Below, in pieces: positions 17,300-26,096 of a stretch of DNA of 44,035 nt. This DNA comes from Acidobacteriota bacterium (GTDB lineage Bacteria; Acidobacteriota; UBA6911). A program made the translations under genes and the position numbers. Within the stretch, counting starts at the first letter, position 1, and every line of letters begins with the position of its first letter. Under the pieces are notes generated by a model. It was not told where the DNA came from and made no database searches. It worked only from the letters and a program-made list of their open reading frames with translations. The stretch lies in assembly GCA_016933615.1 (NCBI GenBank), contig JAFGAO010000227.1, forward strand, positions 1 through 44,035, read 5' to 3'.

Positions 17300-17328
17300 T
17301 AGACAATTTGCCGGGTTTCGTGTATGCT
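17300..17328 (+). promoter_or_regulatory. Sigma-70-type promoter
   Basis: TAGACA (17300-17305), an exact 17-base spacer and TATGCT (17323-17328). Predicted start near 17335. The first signal downstream is a strong terminator, so the main product would be an RNA of about 50-55 bases, with read-through feeding the cyclophilin gene. Confidence 0.55.
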
Positions 17329-17359
17329 AAGTGAAAATTCTTGATTTGTGGTCACCAAG

Positions 17360-17389
17360 GGGGCCCGTTTGACGGGCCCCTTCCTTTTC
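17360..17389 (+). terminator. Strong intrinsic terminator
   Basis: GGGGCCCGT (17360-17368), loop TTG, ACGGGCCCC (17372-17380): a perfect 9-bp GC stem followed by TTCCTTTTC. It lies upstream of the cyclophilin gene and only about 25 bases after the predicted transcript start of the promoter at 17300-17328. Confidence 0.8.
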
Positions 17390-17541
17390 ATAACGCCTTT
17401 TATTTGTTCTGCGTAGTGCGCATCAGCACTGGAAATGGATGGAATTTTCCTTTAGACTCCGGTAGATGCGAAGCCGCATCTGGACCTGAGCTTCGCAAGC
17501 GTTGATTTAACGAAAAGTCGCGACAAATTTGGAGAATGGAT

Positions 17542-18114
17542 ATGGTATCTCGCAGAGAATTTCTTCTGTCTACGGCCGCTGTGCTGGCTTCGGCCAATAA
17601 CATGCTACGGGCGGAAGACAAGAAGCTTCCACGATGTTTTTTCGACATAACCGCCGATGCAGAAGCCATCGGACGCATTGTGTTCGAACTGCGTTCGGAT
17701 GTGGTGCCTAAAACCGCCGAGAATTTCCGGGCTCTGTGCACGGGTGAAAAGGGATTCGGATACAAGGGTTCCACTTTCCACCGGGTCATTCCCAATTTCA
17801 TGTGCCAGGGCGGGGATTTCACCAATCACAACGGCACGGGTGGAAAGTCGATTTACGGCGCGAAATTTGAGGATGAAAATTTCAAGCTGAAGCACACCGG
17901 GGCCGGGATATTGAGCATGGCCAACGCGGGTCCGAACACGAACGGCTCTCAATTTTTTATCTGTACGGCCCGGACTTCCTGGCTGGACGGCGTGCACGTT
18001 GTCTTCGGGAAAGTTATGGAAGGCATGGACGTGGTCAAGAAAATGGAGAGCTACGGTACGGATTCCGGAAAGCCCAGCAAAAAAATCGTGATCGCGGATT
18101 GCGGTCAGCTGTAA
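17542..18114 (+). CDS. Tat-exported cyclophilin-type peptidyl-prolyl isomerase
   Basis: Catalyses cis-trans isomerisation of X-Pro bonds. Seen: a near-perfect twin-arginine signal ([16 protein letters not shown]), then a cyclophilin domain with the full active site: [15 protein letters not shown] (Arg, Phe, Met, Gln), QFFICT (Phe) and [13 protein letters not shown] (Trp, Leu, His). Long blocks ([34 protein letters not shown]) match human cyclophilin A as I recall it and include the eukaryotic-type loop absent from typical bacterial PpiA/PpiB. Inferred: a periplasmic or surface foldase. Start: the second ATG has GGAG 7 bases upstream; the ATG at 17536 sits only one base from it. A terminator and a hairpin in the leader suggest attenuation. 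Confidence 0.92.
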   Translation: MVSRREFLLSTAAVLASANNMLRAEDKKLPRCFFDITADAEAIGRIVFELRSDVVPKTAENFRALCTGEKGFGYKGSTFHRVIPNFMCQGGDFTNHNGTGGKSIYGAKFEDENFKLKHTGAGILSMANAGPNTNGSQFFICTARTSWLDGVHVVFGKVMEGMDVVKKMESYGTDSGKPSKKIVIADCGQL

Positions 18115-18299
18115 TCATGCCCGGAGACCGAGCAAGCTCCCTTTTCAGCGCGCATTAAGGGAAGTTTGCTCCGTTTCCGGATGCATTCGCTTCCTTGAGC
18201 CGTTTCCAGAAAAAGGCGCCCGTCTTCCTTTATTCCGAGGCTCGGTTTTTCGATAAGAACGTAACCGGGAGCGGCCGAACCTCCCTCTGACAGCACTGC

Positions 18300-19619
18300 A
18301 TGAACCACAAAGAGACTCTGGAGTTCCTGAAACGGCGGGGCAACGAAGTGCAGACGATGCATCTAGGACTGCACCGCACCCGCGCCGTCATGCGCGCCTT
18401 GGGAGATCCTCATAAAAGCTATGCGTCCATTCATATCGCGGGAACAAACGGGAAGGGAAGTGTTGCGGCCATGGCGGAATCGATCCTGCGTCACGCGGGC
18501 TACCGGACCGGCCTGTTTACCTCGCCGCACCTGTTGCGGGTCGAGGAGCGGTTCCGGGTCCATGGGGATCCGATCGGGCCCCGTCGCTTCGCCGCCCTTG
18601 CGACGCGAATCCAAAAGACCGAGAGGGCGCTGCTAGGAATGAAGAAGCTGGACCGGTGCCTGACCACGTTCGAGTTTCTGGCCTGCAGCGCCCTGCTGTA
18701 TTTCGCCGAAGAGAAGGTCGATATTGCAGTCGTTGAGGTGGGCCTTGGCGGGAAACTGGATGCAACCAACGTGATCCGGCCGCTTGTCAGCGTCATTACG
18801 CGGGTTGCCTACGATCATCAGAACTATCTCGGCAATTCATTGACCAAGATTTCCGAAGAAAAAGCCGGCATCATCAAGGAAGGGGTGCCCGTCGTGTCGG
18901 GTTGCCGGGAAGAAGCGCCCCGGCGGGTAATCCGCAATCGCGCGAAGAAGGCAGGGGCGCCCCTTCTGGAGAGCTTCAATGAATGCCGTATCACAATCAA
19001 GGGCGAGACCCGGGGGCGTTATTGCGTGGATCTGGAGACCCCGGTGAGAAGCTACCGCAATTTAAGGCTCCCCCTTGCCGGGGAGTACCAGGCGCACAAT
19101 GCCGCTCTGGCGATCAGGGCAGTCGAGTCGCTCCAGTCTTTTGCGGTTGGCGCGGGGGATATCCGCCGCGGTATGACCGCGGTTCGCTGGTCGGGACGGC
19201 TGGACGAGTACATGTCCCGCCGGAGAACCCTGCTGGACGGGGCGCACAATCCGGACGGGGCCCAGAGGCTGCGGGATTACCTGATCCAGCGCAAAGAGAA
19301 CGAGGTGCATTTCGTGTTCGGGGCCGTTCGGGATAAGAATATCCGGGGAATCGGGGCCGGCTTGTTTCCGGTTGCCGCGAGCATCCACCTGACGCCTCTT
19401 GCCAATACCCGATCGGCCGCAACGGACGAGATAGTGGCTCTGAACAAAAAGTACCGCTCGAAAATAAAGATCCATACAAACATGCGGCAGGCTCTCTATT
19501 CCGCATGGGACCAATGTTCCCCAGAAGGCCTGGTCGTTGTGACGGGATCCCTTTATCTGGTCGGCGAACTCCTTCCGGTTGTCCAAAAATACACTGCATC
19601 CGGAAACAAAAAAGCATAA
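18300..19619 (+). CDS. folC: Folylpolyglutamate synthase / dihydrofolate synthase
   Basis: Mur-ligase-family ATP-dependent enzyme that adds glutamate to folates and, in many bacteria, makes dihydrofolate from dihydropteroate. Seen: P-loop AGTNGKGSVAA (48-58), the SPHLLRVEERFRV segment, LTTFEFLACSALLYF, VEVGLGGKLDATNVI, the metal/ATP element AYDHQNYLG, EKAGIIKEGVPVVSG, and the C-terminal ligase part with LLDGAHNPDGAQRL. Length 439 is normal. The RBS before the ATG is weak. It follows the cyclophilin gene by 185 bases, which hold no gene I can support, and ends before a palindromic repeat. Confidence 0.93.
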   Translation: MNHKETLEFLKRRGNEVQTMHLGLHRTRAVMRALGDPHKSYASIHIAGTNGKGSVAAMAESILRHAGYRTGLFTSPHLLRVEERFRVHGDPIGPRRFAALATRIQKTERALLGMKKLDRCLTTFEFLACSALLYFAEEKVDIAVVEVGLGGKLDATNVIRPLVSVITRVAYDHQNYLGNSLTKISEEKAGIIKEGVPVVSGCREEAPRRVIRNRAKKAGAPLLESFNECRITIKGETRGRYCVDLETPVRSYRNLRLPLAGEYQAHNAALAIRAVESLQSFAVGAGDIRRGMTAVRWSGRLDEYMSRRRTLLDGAHNPDGAQRLRDYLIQRKENEVHFVFGAVRDKNIRGIGAGLFPVAASIHLTPLANTRSAATDEIVALNKKYRSKIKIHTNMRQALYSAWDQCSPEGLVVVTGSLYLVGELLPVVQKYTASGNKKA

Positions 19620-19634
19620 TCCCAGTGCAAAAAA

Positions 19635-19726
19635 CACCGCAGAGACGCCAAGAACGCAGAGGATTGCGGAGAATGCCAGTATTTATTTCTCTGGTGATCT
19701 CTCTGCCCTCTCTGCCCCTCTGGGGT
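19635..19726. repeat. Imperfect palindromic intergenic repeat
   Basis: The left end CACCGCAGAGACGC..AAGAACGCAGAG and the right end CTCTGCCCTCTCTGCCCC..CTCTGGGGTG are imperfect reverse complements of each other, built from GCAGAG/CTCTGC units. It lies between the convergent folC and transaldolase genes. Elements of this kind (cgcagagacgcagag-like) recur between genes in several environmental bacterial genomes; copy number here cannot be seen. Confidence 0.6.
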
Positions 19727-19751
19727 GAAATTTGATTTGGTGCGAACCGTA

Positions 19752-20399
19752 TTATTGCTTTTTCACTTTTTCCCAGTCTTTGAGAAAGCGTTCCAATCCA
19801 ATATCGGTCAGGGGATGGCGCAGAAGCTGCTCCAGTACTTTGTAGGGCATCGTGGCGACATCCGCTCCCAGGAGCGCCGCTTCGCGGATGTGCAGCGGAT
19901 TGCGGCAGCTGGCGACCAGAACCTGCGTGTCGAATTCGTAATTGTCGTAAATCTGGACGATCTCTTCGACAAGCTTCATTCCGACTTCGCTGATGTCGTC
20001 AAGCCGCCCCACGAAGGGGGATACGAAGGACGCTCCCAGCTTGGCTGCGACCAGAGCCTGGTTGCAGTTGAATACAAGGGTTACGTTCGTCGGAATCCCG
20101 TCGGCAGAAAGCTGTTTGAGCGCTTTCATCCCTTCCTTGATCATCGGGATTTTTATCACGATATTCTTGTGGATTTTTGCAAGATCATACGCTTCTTCCA
20201 GCATGCCTGCAGCCTCCGTGCTCAGGACTTCGGCGCTTATGGGACCGTTGACGATCCGGGTGATTTCACGCAGCATTTCTTTGAAATCGCCCCCTTCCTT
20301 GCTTATCAGGGATGGGTTGGTCGTGACCCCGTCTATAAGGCCGTACTCGGCGGCATCGCGAATTTCGTGAATATTGGCTGTGTCCAGGAAAAATTTCAT
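19752..20399 (-). CDS. tal: Transaldolase, small (TalC/FSA-like) type
   Basis: A class I Schiff-base aldolase of the pentose phosphate pathway, moving a dihydroxyacetone unit between sugar phosphates. Seen: MKFFLDTAN (Asp6), DGVTTNPSL (Asn28), the Schiff-base Lys83 in NIVIKIPM, and SPFVGRLDD. Known: fructose-6-phosphate aldolases have Gln and Tyr at two active-site positions where transaldolases have Glu and Phe; here these are Glu57 (ISAEV) and Phe128 (SPFVGR), favouring transaldolase. Length 215 is typical. It follows the FN3 lipoprotein by 70 bases on the same strand. Confidence 0.92.
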   Translation of the reverse strand: MKFFLDTANIHEIRDAAEYGLIDGVTTNPSLISKEGGDFKEMLREITRIVNGPISAEVLSTEAAGMLEEAYDLAKIHKNIVIKIPMIKEGMKALKQLSADGIPTNVTLVFNCNQALVAAKLGASFVSPFVGRLDDISEVGMKLVEEIVQIYDNYEFDTQVLVASCRNPLHIREAALLGADVATMPYKVLEQLLRHPLTDIGLERFLKDWEKVKKQ

Positions 20400-20469
20400 G
20401 GCGTGTCTCCTATCGGTCTCAAAAAAATAATCAATGGCGGATATCGGTTTTAATCCGTATCTTCCACTT

Positions 20470-21615
20470 CTAAGGTATTGCGGTCTCGGCTCTCACTGGG
20501 GCACTTTCGTTTCCATGAGCATCCACGGCAATGATGGCATATTGGCAGTCCATGCCGTCTTCTATGCTTTCGTCGCGATGGCTGTAAACGCCGGCAATCA
20601 AGCCTCCGGGCAGCGGCTTCCATCCGCCGGCCTCGTTCTCCCTTTTGGACAGCCGGTATCCCGCAACGTCGTTCGAAGGGGACGGATTCCATAAAAGGAG
20701 AGCGCCGTCGGTTTCAAAAATAACGGTGAAGTTTTCGGCGGGCAGCGGCGGGAAAGTATCCCTCGGCGTGATCGCCAGGGCATCCGAAAGGCGGCTTTCG
20801 ATCAGACGCTCCCGGGGGCCGCCGAGAACGCTTACCCGGTAGAAGTATGTCCTGTCGAACTGGAAACGAACGTCCTTAAATTCCGGTTTTTCCAGCGGGA
20901 GGGCGTTGACGGGGGTTGCCGGGGGAGCTTCGGATTTTTCCGACCGGTAGACGTTGTATCCCGAAATCCGTGCTGGTTTCGTCCCGTCCGTATTCTCCGC
21001 GGGGACGGTCCAGGAAAGGTTTAATGAAGTCTCGGTGACCTCAACCGTAATCTTCTCCGGTGGAAGAGGAATCGCGACGGGCGCAACCACCGCCTGGTTG
21101 CTGAAACCGGACGCCTGGTTTTTATCGTTGACGAAGAGCACCGCGTAGCGGAATACACGGTCATATATCGGGGACGCCCGCTTTGAAAACCTGTCTTCGA
21201 TAAAGAGCGAATTCCGACGTATGTAGTTTGAAAGTTTTTCTTCCCGGATGGAGAGAATCCGTTCGGCTTTTTGCCGGAATTGGTTTTCCGGGATCTGTTC
21301 GGGGACGCTTTTCGACGGAGCGTTTTCGGAAAGCCGATAAACATCCACACGCCGCAGGGTCGTCACCGCCGTGCCGTTGGTATTCAGGACAGGAAGCGAA
21401 ACTTCGAGAAGTGCGTAATCGGCGCGCTGCTCGGCCCTGAGATCGACGGCGGCCTTTGGAATCAGGATTTCCGGAGGCAGCGGATCCGCGATCTTGGCGC
21501 ATCCGACGACTGAAACAAAAACTGCCGCCGCCGCAAACGAAAAAGCGTGAAAGGGCCCCGCGGCCGTAAGCCTGTCGAGAAGCCCGAAACTTGGTGTCGT
21601 TTTTCCCCGTCTCAT
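20470..21615 (-). CDS. Lipoprotein with fibronectin type III domains
   Basis: Seen: a late-starting signal sequence ([13 protein letters not shown]) with a lipobox cysteine near residue 39, an N-terminal strand-rich region (about 55-165), a FN3 domain (about 185-280, from [18 protein letters not shown], with [12 protein letters not shown] and RTYFYRVSV) and a second FN3 (about 285-381, with [21 protein letters not shown] and [15 protein letters not shown]). No catalytic motif. Inferred: an envelope-anchored binding or structural protein. It lies 32 bases after hslU and probably reads through from the hslVU promoter, but no functional link to proteolysis is known to me. The first 20 residues may not be translated if a later start is used. 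Confidence 0.8.
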   Translation of the reverse strand: MRRGKTTPSFGLLDRLTAAGPFHAFSFAAAAVFVSVVGCAKIADPLPPEILIPKAAVDLRAEQRADYALLEVSLPVLNTNGTAVTTLRRVDVYRLSENAPSKSVPEQIPENQFRQKAERILSIREEKLSNYIRRNSLFIEDRFSKRASPIYDRVFRYAVLFVNDKNQASGFSNQAVVAPVAIPLPPEKITVEVTETSLNLSWTVPAENTDGTKPARISGYNVYRSEKSEAPPATPVNALPLEKPEFKDVRFQFDRTYFYRVSVLGGPRERLIESRLSDALAITPRDTFPPLPAENFTVIFETDGALLLWNPSPSNDVAGYRLSKRENEAGGWKPLPGGLIAGVYSHRDESIEDGMDCQYAIIAVDAHGNESAPVRAETAIP

Positions 21616-21647
21616 TTCCTTCCGTTATTCCGTGAATCGGGTGCGCT

Positions 21648-23048
21648 CTACAGTATGTACCGGCTGAGATCCTTGTCCCTGGCGATGCTTCCCAGCTTCT
21701 TTCGCACGTATTCTGCGTTGATGCGAACATACTTGATTCTGCGCTGCTTTCCCTCGAACGATATGTCTTCCAGAAGCGCTTCCACGATCGTGTGCAGGCG
21801 CCTTGCCCCGATGTTTTCCGTGTTTTCGTTGACCTGGCACGCGAGCCTGGCAATCTCGCGTATGCCGTCGGCCGTGAAGCGAAGCCTCAAGCCCTCGGTT
21901 GCCAAAAGGGCCGTGTACTGTCGAATCAGTGCGTTTTTCGGTTCCTGAAGGATTCGTACGAACTCCTCTTCGCCCAAGGGGTTCAGTTCGACCCGGACCG
22001 GGAACCGACCCTGAAGTTCCGGTATGAGATCGGTCGGTTTCGTGCTGTGAAATGCTCCCGCCGCTATGAAAAGGATGTGATCCGTCCGGATCATACCGTA
22101 ACGCGTTATCACGTTGGTTCCCTCGACGATAGGGAGTATGTCCCGCTGCACGCCTTCCCGGCTGACGTCGGGACCGTGTCCCGACTCGCGTCCTGCAATC
22201 TTGTCGATCTCGTCGAGGAATATTATTCCGCTCTGTTCCACAAGGTTCATGGCCGTGCGCACGACCATATCCATATCGATAAGCTTCTGTTCTTCCTCCT
22301 GCATGATGTAGTCTACGGCTTCGGATACCGGCATGCGCCGCTTTTTGGCCTTGCCGTCGATCATTCCCGAGATCATGTCCCGAATATTGAACTGGAATTC
22401 TTCCATCCCGGGCCCCTCGAAGACCTGGAAAGAAACCGGGGGCAGGGCGTGTTCCCGGACATCAATTTCGATGAGCCGGTTGTCCAGCCTGCCGTTGCGC
22501 AACTGTTTCCGCAGCTTTTCGCGCATCTCCTCGATCCGTTGCAGGTCCTTGCCGCTTTCGAGGTTTTTATCATCGACAGGAGTGCCCGGGGCCGCTGCCA
22601 GCAGAACATCCAGCAGGCGCTCTTCCGCATTCCGTTCGGCTTTTTCCTCGATTTCAAGAATCTTTTCAGCCCGGACCATATCGACCGCTATCTCCGCGAG
22701 ATCGCGCACCATGGATTCCACGTCCCTTCCGACGTAGCCCACCTCGGTGAACTTGGTCGCCTCCACCTTCATAAACGGGGAATTGGCCATCCGCGCCAGG
22801 CGTTTGGCGATTTCGGTTTTGCCGACGCCCGTCGAGCCTATCATGATGATATTTTTGGGCGCTACTTCCTCCGCCATTTCTTCATCCAGTTTCTGGCGCC
22901 GTATTCGATTGCGCACGGCAATGGCTACAGCTTTTTTTGCAGCCTTCTGTCCGACGACGTACCTGTCCAGTGCCGCAACGATCTCTTTGGGGGACATTTG
23001 GTCCAAACCGCGCGGTCGGGCTTCGGAATGTTTTGGAATCTTTTTCAT
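21648..23048 (-). CDS. hslU: ATP-dependent protease ATPase subunit HslU
   Basis: An AAA+ unfoldase that feeds proteins into the HslV peptidase. Seen: DRYVVGQKAAKKAVAIAVRNR, Walker A GSTGVGKTE (71-79), the pore loop GYVGRD (104-109), an I-domain of about 150 residues, Walker B IIFLDEID (275-282), sensor regions, and the C-terminal LSRYIL tail whose last residues dock into HslV. Length 466 is normal. It follows hslV by 179 bases with no hairpin or gene recognised in the gap. The order hslV-hslU is common to many bacteria. Confidence 0.97.
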   Translation of the reverse strand: MKKIPKHSEARPRGLDQMSPKEIVAALDRYVVGQKAAKKAVAIAVRNRIRRQKLDEEMAEEVAPKNIIMIGSTGVGKTEIAKRLARMANSPFMKVEATKFTEVGYVGRDVESMVRDLAEIAVDMVRAEKILEIEEKAERNAEERLLDVLLAAAPGTPVDDKNLESGKDLQRIEEMREKLRKQLRNGRLDNRLIEIDVREHALPPVSFQVFEGPGMEEFQFNIRDMISGMIDGKAKKRRMPVSEAVDYIMQEEEQKLIDMDMVVRTAMNLVEQSGIIFLDEIDKIAGRESGHGPDVSREGVQRDILPIVEGTNVITRYGMIRTDHILFIAAGAFHSTKPTDLIPELQGRFPVRVELNPLGEEEFVRILQEPKNALIRQYTALLATEGLRLRFTADGIREIARLACQVNENTENIGARRLHTIVEALLEDISFEGKQRRIKYVRINAEYVRKKLGSIARDKDLSRYIL

Positions 23049-23227
23049 CGCATATCGCCTGATGTAGTGAAGATTGCGTAATCAATTTCTCTGCCAGCGG
23101 CCGGTCATTGGATGTGCGTAAAAGAGCAGGTTGCAGACCCGAACGGAGCCGACAAAAATCTGGCTTTGGAGTTGCGGCCTGTTCGAGGCGGAAAAGCCGG
23201 CTTTCTTCAATAGTCCGCCCCGGAGGC

Positions 23228-23773
23228 TCAAAGTTCTTCCACCGTAATTTCCCGGTTTGTAAAAATGCATATCTCGCCGGCGATTTTTAACGCTTCCAGT
23301 GCGATTTTATTAGCCGGCATTTTGGTGTGGTTGGCCAAAGCGCGTGCGGCTGCCAGGGCGTACGCTCCCCCGGACCCTACCGCCAGTATTCCATCGTCCG
23401 GTTCGATCACGTCTCCGGTTCCCGATAGGAGGTAAACGGATTTCCCGTCGGTCGCCAGAAGGTGCGCTTCAAGGTGGCGCAGAGCGCGGTCCGTGCGCCA
23501 TTCCTGAGCCAATTCAACCGCGGCCCGGTTGAGATTGCCCTGAAACTGCTCCAGTTTGGCTTCCAGCCTTGAGAAGAGTGCAAAGGCGTCGGCGGTGGCT
23601 CCGGCGAACCCCACAAGTACGCAATCGTTGAATACACGCCGGATTTTTCTGGCGCTTTTTTTCAGGATGGTGTCGCCGTAAGTGACCTGGCCGTCCCCGG
23701 CTATCACGGTGCTGCGGCCCCGCTTGACCAGAAGAATCGTGGTTCCGTGAAAAAGATTGTTGTCTGAACTCAT
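23228..23773 (-). CDS. hslV: ATP-dependent protease peptidase subunit HslV
   Basis: A threonine peptidase that forms a double hexamer with HslU. Seen: a 10-residue propeptide ([10 protein letters not shown]) before TTILLVKRG, so that Thr11 becomes the catalytic N-terminal residue, the proteasome-type strands [31 protein letters not shown], and [19 protein letters not shown]. Length 181 is usual. Odd: no Shine-Dalgarno sequence precedes the ATG, and a very good promoter ends only 8 bases before it, so the mRNA may be leaderless. No alternative start exists before the catalytic Thr. Confidence 0.96.
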   Translation of the reverse strand: MSSDNNLFHGTTILLVKRGRSTVIAGDGQVTYGDTILKKSARKIRRVFNDCVLVGFAGATADAFALFSRLEAKLEQFQGNLNRAAVELAQEWRTDRALRHLEAHLLATDGKSVYLLSGTGDVIEPDDGILAVGSGGAYALAAARALANHTKMPANKIALEALKIAGEICIFTNREITVEEL

Positions 23774-23781
23774 AGACCGAA

Positions 23782-23811
23782 AGTATAGACACGCGGTCGA
23801 ACGGGTGTCAA
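23782..23811 (-). promoter_or_regulatory. Sigma-70-type promoter of hslV
   Basis: Read on the minus strand: a perfect TTGACA (23811-23806), an 18-base spacer and TATACT (23787-23782). Only 8 bases separate the -10 box from the hslV ATG, putting the transcript start at or within about two bases of the start codon. No sigma-32 heat-shock consensus is seen, although hslVU is a heat-shock operon in E. coli. Confidence 0.72.
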
Positions 23812-23857
23812 ATCCCTATTGCGGCATTGCACCCGCCGGGCGCTTGGGTGCCGGGAT

Positions 23858-24415
23858 TTATCTTCTTTTGGAGGAACGATTGCCTAAAGATTTCAGTTTT
23901 AAGACCCTGAAATCGTCTGCGAAATCCGGCGACCCGAGATTCAATCGATTCACTTTCAGGGCCAGGGTTTCAAAGTCGAATTTGGAAAGGGCGGTCAGGC
24001 GGAATTCTTCGTTCTCGAGTTTGATTTCCACTCCATGCAGCTCTTCAACTTTACCGAAATTTCCCTCGAGCCGGAATCCGAAAGAGGATCGGGGACGCAT
24101 CCGCAACGAAGTGACTTTAAACGGTTGCCGGTTGCGGGCGGCCTCAATATGAAAGATGTCCGGGGCCACCCGCCGGTTTGAAAATGCCAGGAGGATATTT
24201 TTAGCCCTGAGGTTCTCTTCCCGGTCCACCAGGGATACGAAGTTCAGGATGGGAATGCCGGGTTTCACGACTTCGATGGTGAAAATAAATTCCCGATCCA
24301 CGTAGGCAAAATAAGCGCTCTTTTCCGGCGGCGGATCCTGATCCTGCGCCGGATAGCCTCCCGCCGCCGACAGAGGCATTAGCATCAAATATAGAAGCCC
24401 CGGACAGAACTGCAT
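23858..24415 (-). CDS. Exported protein of unknown function
   Basis: About 185 residues. Seen: a signal peptide (MQFCPGLLYLMLMPLSAAGG), then a soluble domain with alternating strands (AYVDREFIFTIEVVKPGIPI, NILLAFSNRRV, PFKVTSLRMRP, FGFRLEGNFGKVEELHGVEI, FDFETLALKVNRLN) and a basic C terminus (RSSKRR). No catalytic residues or known domain recognised. The chosen ATG has an AAGGA about 8 bases upstream; an ATG seven codons earlier (24436) is possible. It lies between the PBP4-like gene and hslV on the same strand, so it may end the PBP4 transcript and contribute to the envelope. Confidence 0.6.
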   Translation of the reverse strand: MQFCPGLLYLMLMPLSAAGGYPAQDQDPPPEKSAYFAYVDREFIFTIEVVKPGIPILNFVSLVDREENLRAKNILLAFSNRRVAPDIFHIEAARNRQPFKVTSLRMRPRSSFGFRLEGNFGKVEELHGVEIKLENEEFRLTALSKFDFETLALKVNRLNLGSPDFADDFRVLKLKSLGNRSSKRR

Positions 24416-24503
24416 ATTCCCGTCCTTTTCTCGCATCCTGCGAAAAAAGCCGGCTGGATTCGACCTTACAGCGTTATGGTCGCCTGCCGACTGATTTATT
24501 TTG

Positions 24504-26030
24504 TCACTTCCGTGAGAATGCGGCCAGTGTTTTCAGCGCTCTGTCCTGGGCGGCTTCCACTTCCGATTTGGGGACCAGAAAATTGTTTGCCAGAATGGAA
24601 AAGGCCAGCATTTCACCGTCGGCGGTTTCCAGATATCCTGAAATCGATGAAATGCCGGACATCGACCCGGTTTTTGCCCGGATGTTGTCCGCCGTTCTTG
24701 TGAGTTTGAGCCTGTTTTCCAGTGTCCCGTCCAGCCCCGCTATCGCAAGGGCGTCGTAGAAATGATGGAAATGCGGACTCCGGTAGAGGGATCCCAATAT
24801 CCTTGTCAGGATCTGCGCACTGGTCAAGTTTCGGCGGGAAAGCCCGGAGCCGTCGGCATACCGGTATCGGTTTTTGTCTATAGCCATGCGGCTCAATGTT
24901 TCCTCAACCACCTCCTTTCCGGCTTCGAAAGATCCCCTGCCCTTGAGCTCCATCCCGAGAATCCGGGTCAAAGTCTCCGCGTGAAGGTTCAGGCTTTCTT
25001 TCATCATCGGTTTCAGGATTTCCGACAGGGGAGCGGATGTGTGCGTCCAAAGCGGAGTCAGGGACCGGGAATCGTTTGCCTGTCTTTCCCGAGTCCCGCA
25101 GGCCAGAACCTCCATGCCCTCCTCCTGGAAAACGTGTTTGAGCGCGGAAAGGTAATAGCGCACAGGGTCGTAAACGGCGACGGCTTTGGTGATCGCGGCG
25201 CTGCCGCCGCCCATGGTGCCGCGCAGTACAATGCTTTCGTCCGACGGATCCCTTTCGATCTCAATTTTTTCGCCGGCTTCCGCGTTGACGGTGATGTCGT
25301 TTTCCACGATCCAGTAGTGAGGCAAAGGCTTCAGCTCGATGAATGAAAAGGAATGGGGCTGGCGACCCGGCCTTATCTCGACCCATAGGCGGTTTCCGTT
25401 GAATTGCAGGGCGCTCACCGGCGCGGCGTACCCTTCGGTTAAATCGTCCCAGGCCCAGCCCTGCCCGAGCATGCCTTTTTCAAAAGCACTGATGTCGCCG
25501 ATGAAATCGCCTGTTATTTTCCGGATGCCTTTTGACTCAAGAATCGAAGCCCATTGACGGAATGTCCCGAAAACATCTTCTGCCGGCTTTTCAACCGTAA
25601 GGGTCGGATCCCCGTAACCGGTCACAATCAGGTTCCCGTTTATCGCCCCATCCGCCACGGCGCCGTCGGTCCCCAGCGCCGTTCGGAACCGGTAATCGGG
25701 CCCTAGGCACAGAAGGCCGACAGCGGCCGTAATTATTTTGTTGTTGGACGCCGGTATGAGCAATCGGGAAGAATTACTCTCGTAGAGGTTTTGCGAGCGA
25801 TCGAGAGAATAAACCAGAATCCCCCACTGGCTTCCGGCAAACTTCCGGTCCAAAAAAATCCGGTCAAGGTCCGAATGAAGGCGCTTTATCGATCCGGAAC
25901 CTGACGCCTGCGCAGCCGTGCAATGCAGCAACCAGGAGGATTCGGTTGCGGAGAAGAAAAGTACGGACAGCGCAATCAAAAGAGGGTGGTACATTTTTCC
26001 CATGACAATGAATTGTAAACCAGGGAACAA
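24504..26030 (-). CDS. dacB: D-alanyl-D-alanine carboxypeptidase/endopeptidase, PBP4 (DacB) type
   Basis: A periplasmic peptidoglycan hydrolase of the S13 family, trimming terminal D-Ala and cleaving D-Ala cross-links. Seen: signal peptide (HPLLIALSVLFFSA), SxxK motif SNNK (95-98), a large inserted domain, SxN motif SLN (347-349) in KESLNLHAETLTR, the conserved DGSGLSRRN (393-401), and KTG (453-455) in AKTGSMSG. All catalytic motifs are present. Length 508 is usual. The TTG start has GGAG 5 bases upstream; an ATG at 26003 lacks an RBS. Reads from a likely promoter at 26068-26096. Confidence 0.92.
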   Translation of the reverse strand: MFPGLQFIVMGKMYHPLLIALSVLFFSATESSWLLHCTAAQASGSGSIKRLHSDLDRIFLDRKFAGSQWGILVYSLDRSQNLYESNSSRLLIPASNNKIITAAVGLLCLGPDYRFRTALGTDGAVADGAINGNLIVTGYGDPTLTVEKPAEDVFGTFRQWASILESKGIRKITGDFIGDISAFEKGMLGQGWAWDDLTEGYAAPVSALQFNGNRLWVEIRPGRQPHSFSFIELKPLPHYWIVENDITVNAEAGEKIEIERDPSDESIVLRGTMGGGSAAITKAVAVYDPVRYYLSALKHVFQEEGMEVLACGTRERQANDSRSLTPLWTHTSAPLSEILKPMMKESLNLHAETLTRILGMELKGRGSFEAGKEVVEETLSRMAIDKNRYRYADGSGLSRRNLTSAQILTRILGSLYRSPHFHHFYDALAIAGLDGTLENRLKLTRTADNIRAKTGSMSGISSISGYLETADGEMLAFSILANNFLVPKSEVEAAQDRALKTLAAFSRK

Positions 26031-26067
26031 TGGATCTCCATTCGGTTCCTTGTTTCGCGTTCAACGA

Positions 26068-26096
26068 TTTTTAGGGCGGCTCCACAAATATTTCAA
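26068..26096 (-). promoter_or_regulatory. Possible promoter of the PBP4-like gene
   Basis: On the minus strand: TTGAAA (26096-26091), a 17-base spacer and TAAAAA (26073-26068). Predicted start near 26060, giving a 30-base leader with the GGAG RBS. The -10 matches the consensus at four of six positions. Confidence 0.4.

Larger units (their letters stand above)
17130..17541. other. Intergenic region with short promoter-terminator unit
   Basis: No protein gene seen. It holds a promoter (17300-17328), an intrinsic terminator (17360-17389), and a second hairpin, AGATGCG (17464-17470) / CGCATCT (17475-17481), in the leader of the cyclophilin gene. The GGAG at 17532-17535 sets the cyclophilin start. 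Confidence 0.55.

Noticed and set aside
18105-18362. Minus-strand frame between the cyclophilin and folC genes
   Set aside because: It overlaps the start of folC, has no RBS and shows no family resemblance.
19752-20399. Fructose-6-phosphate aldolase instead of transaldolase
   Set aside because: Glu57 and Phe128 occupy the positions where aldolases have Gln and Tyr.
21792-23081. Plus-strand open frame opposite hslU
   Set aside because: Antisense shadow; HslU motifs and length are unambiguous on the minus strand.
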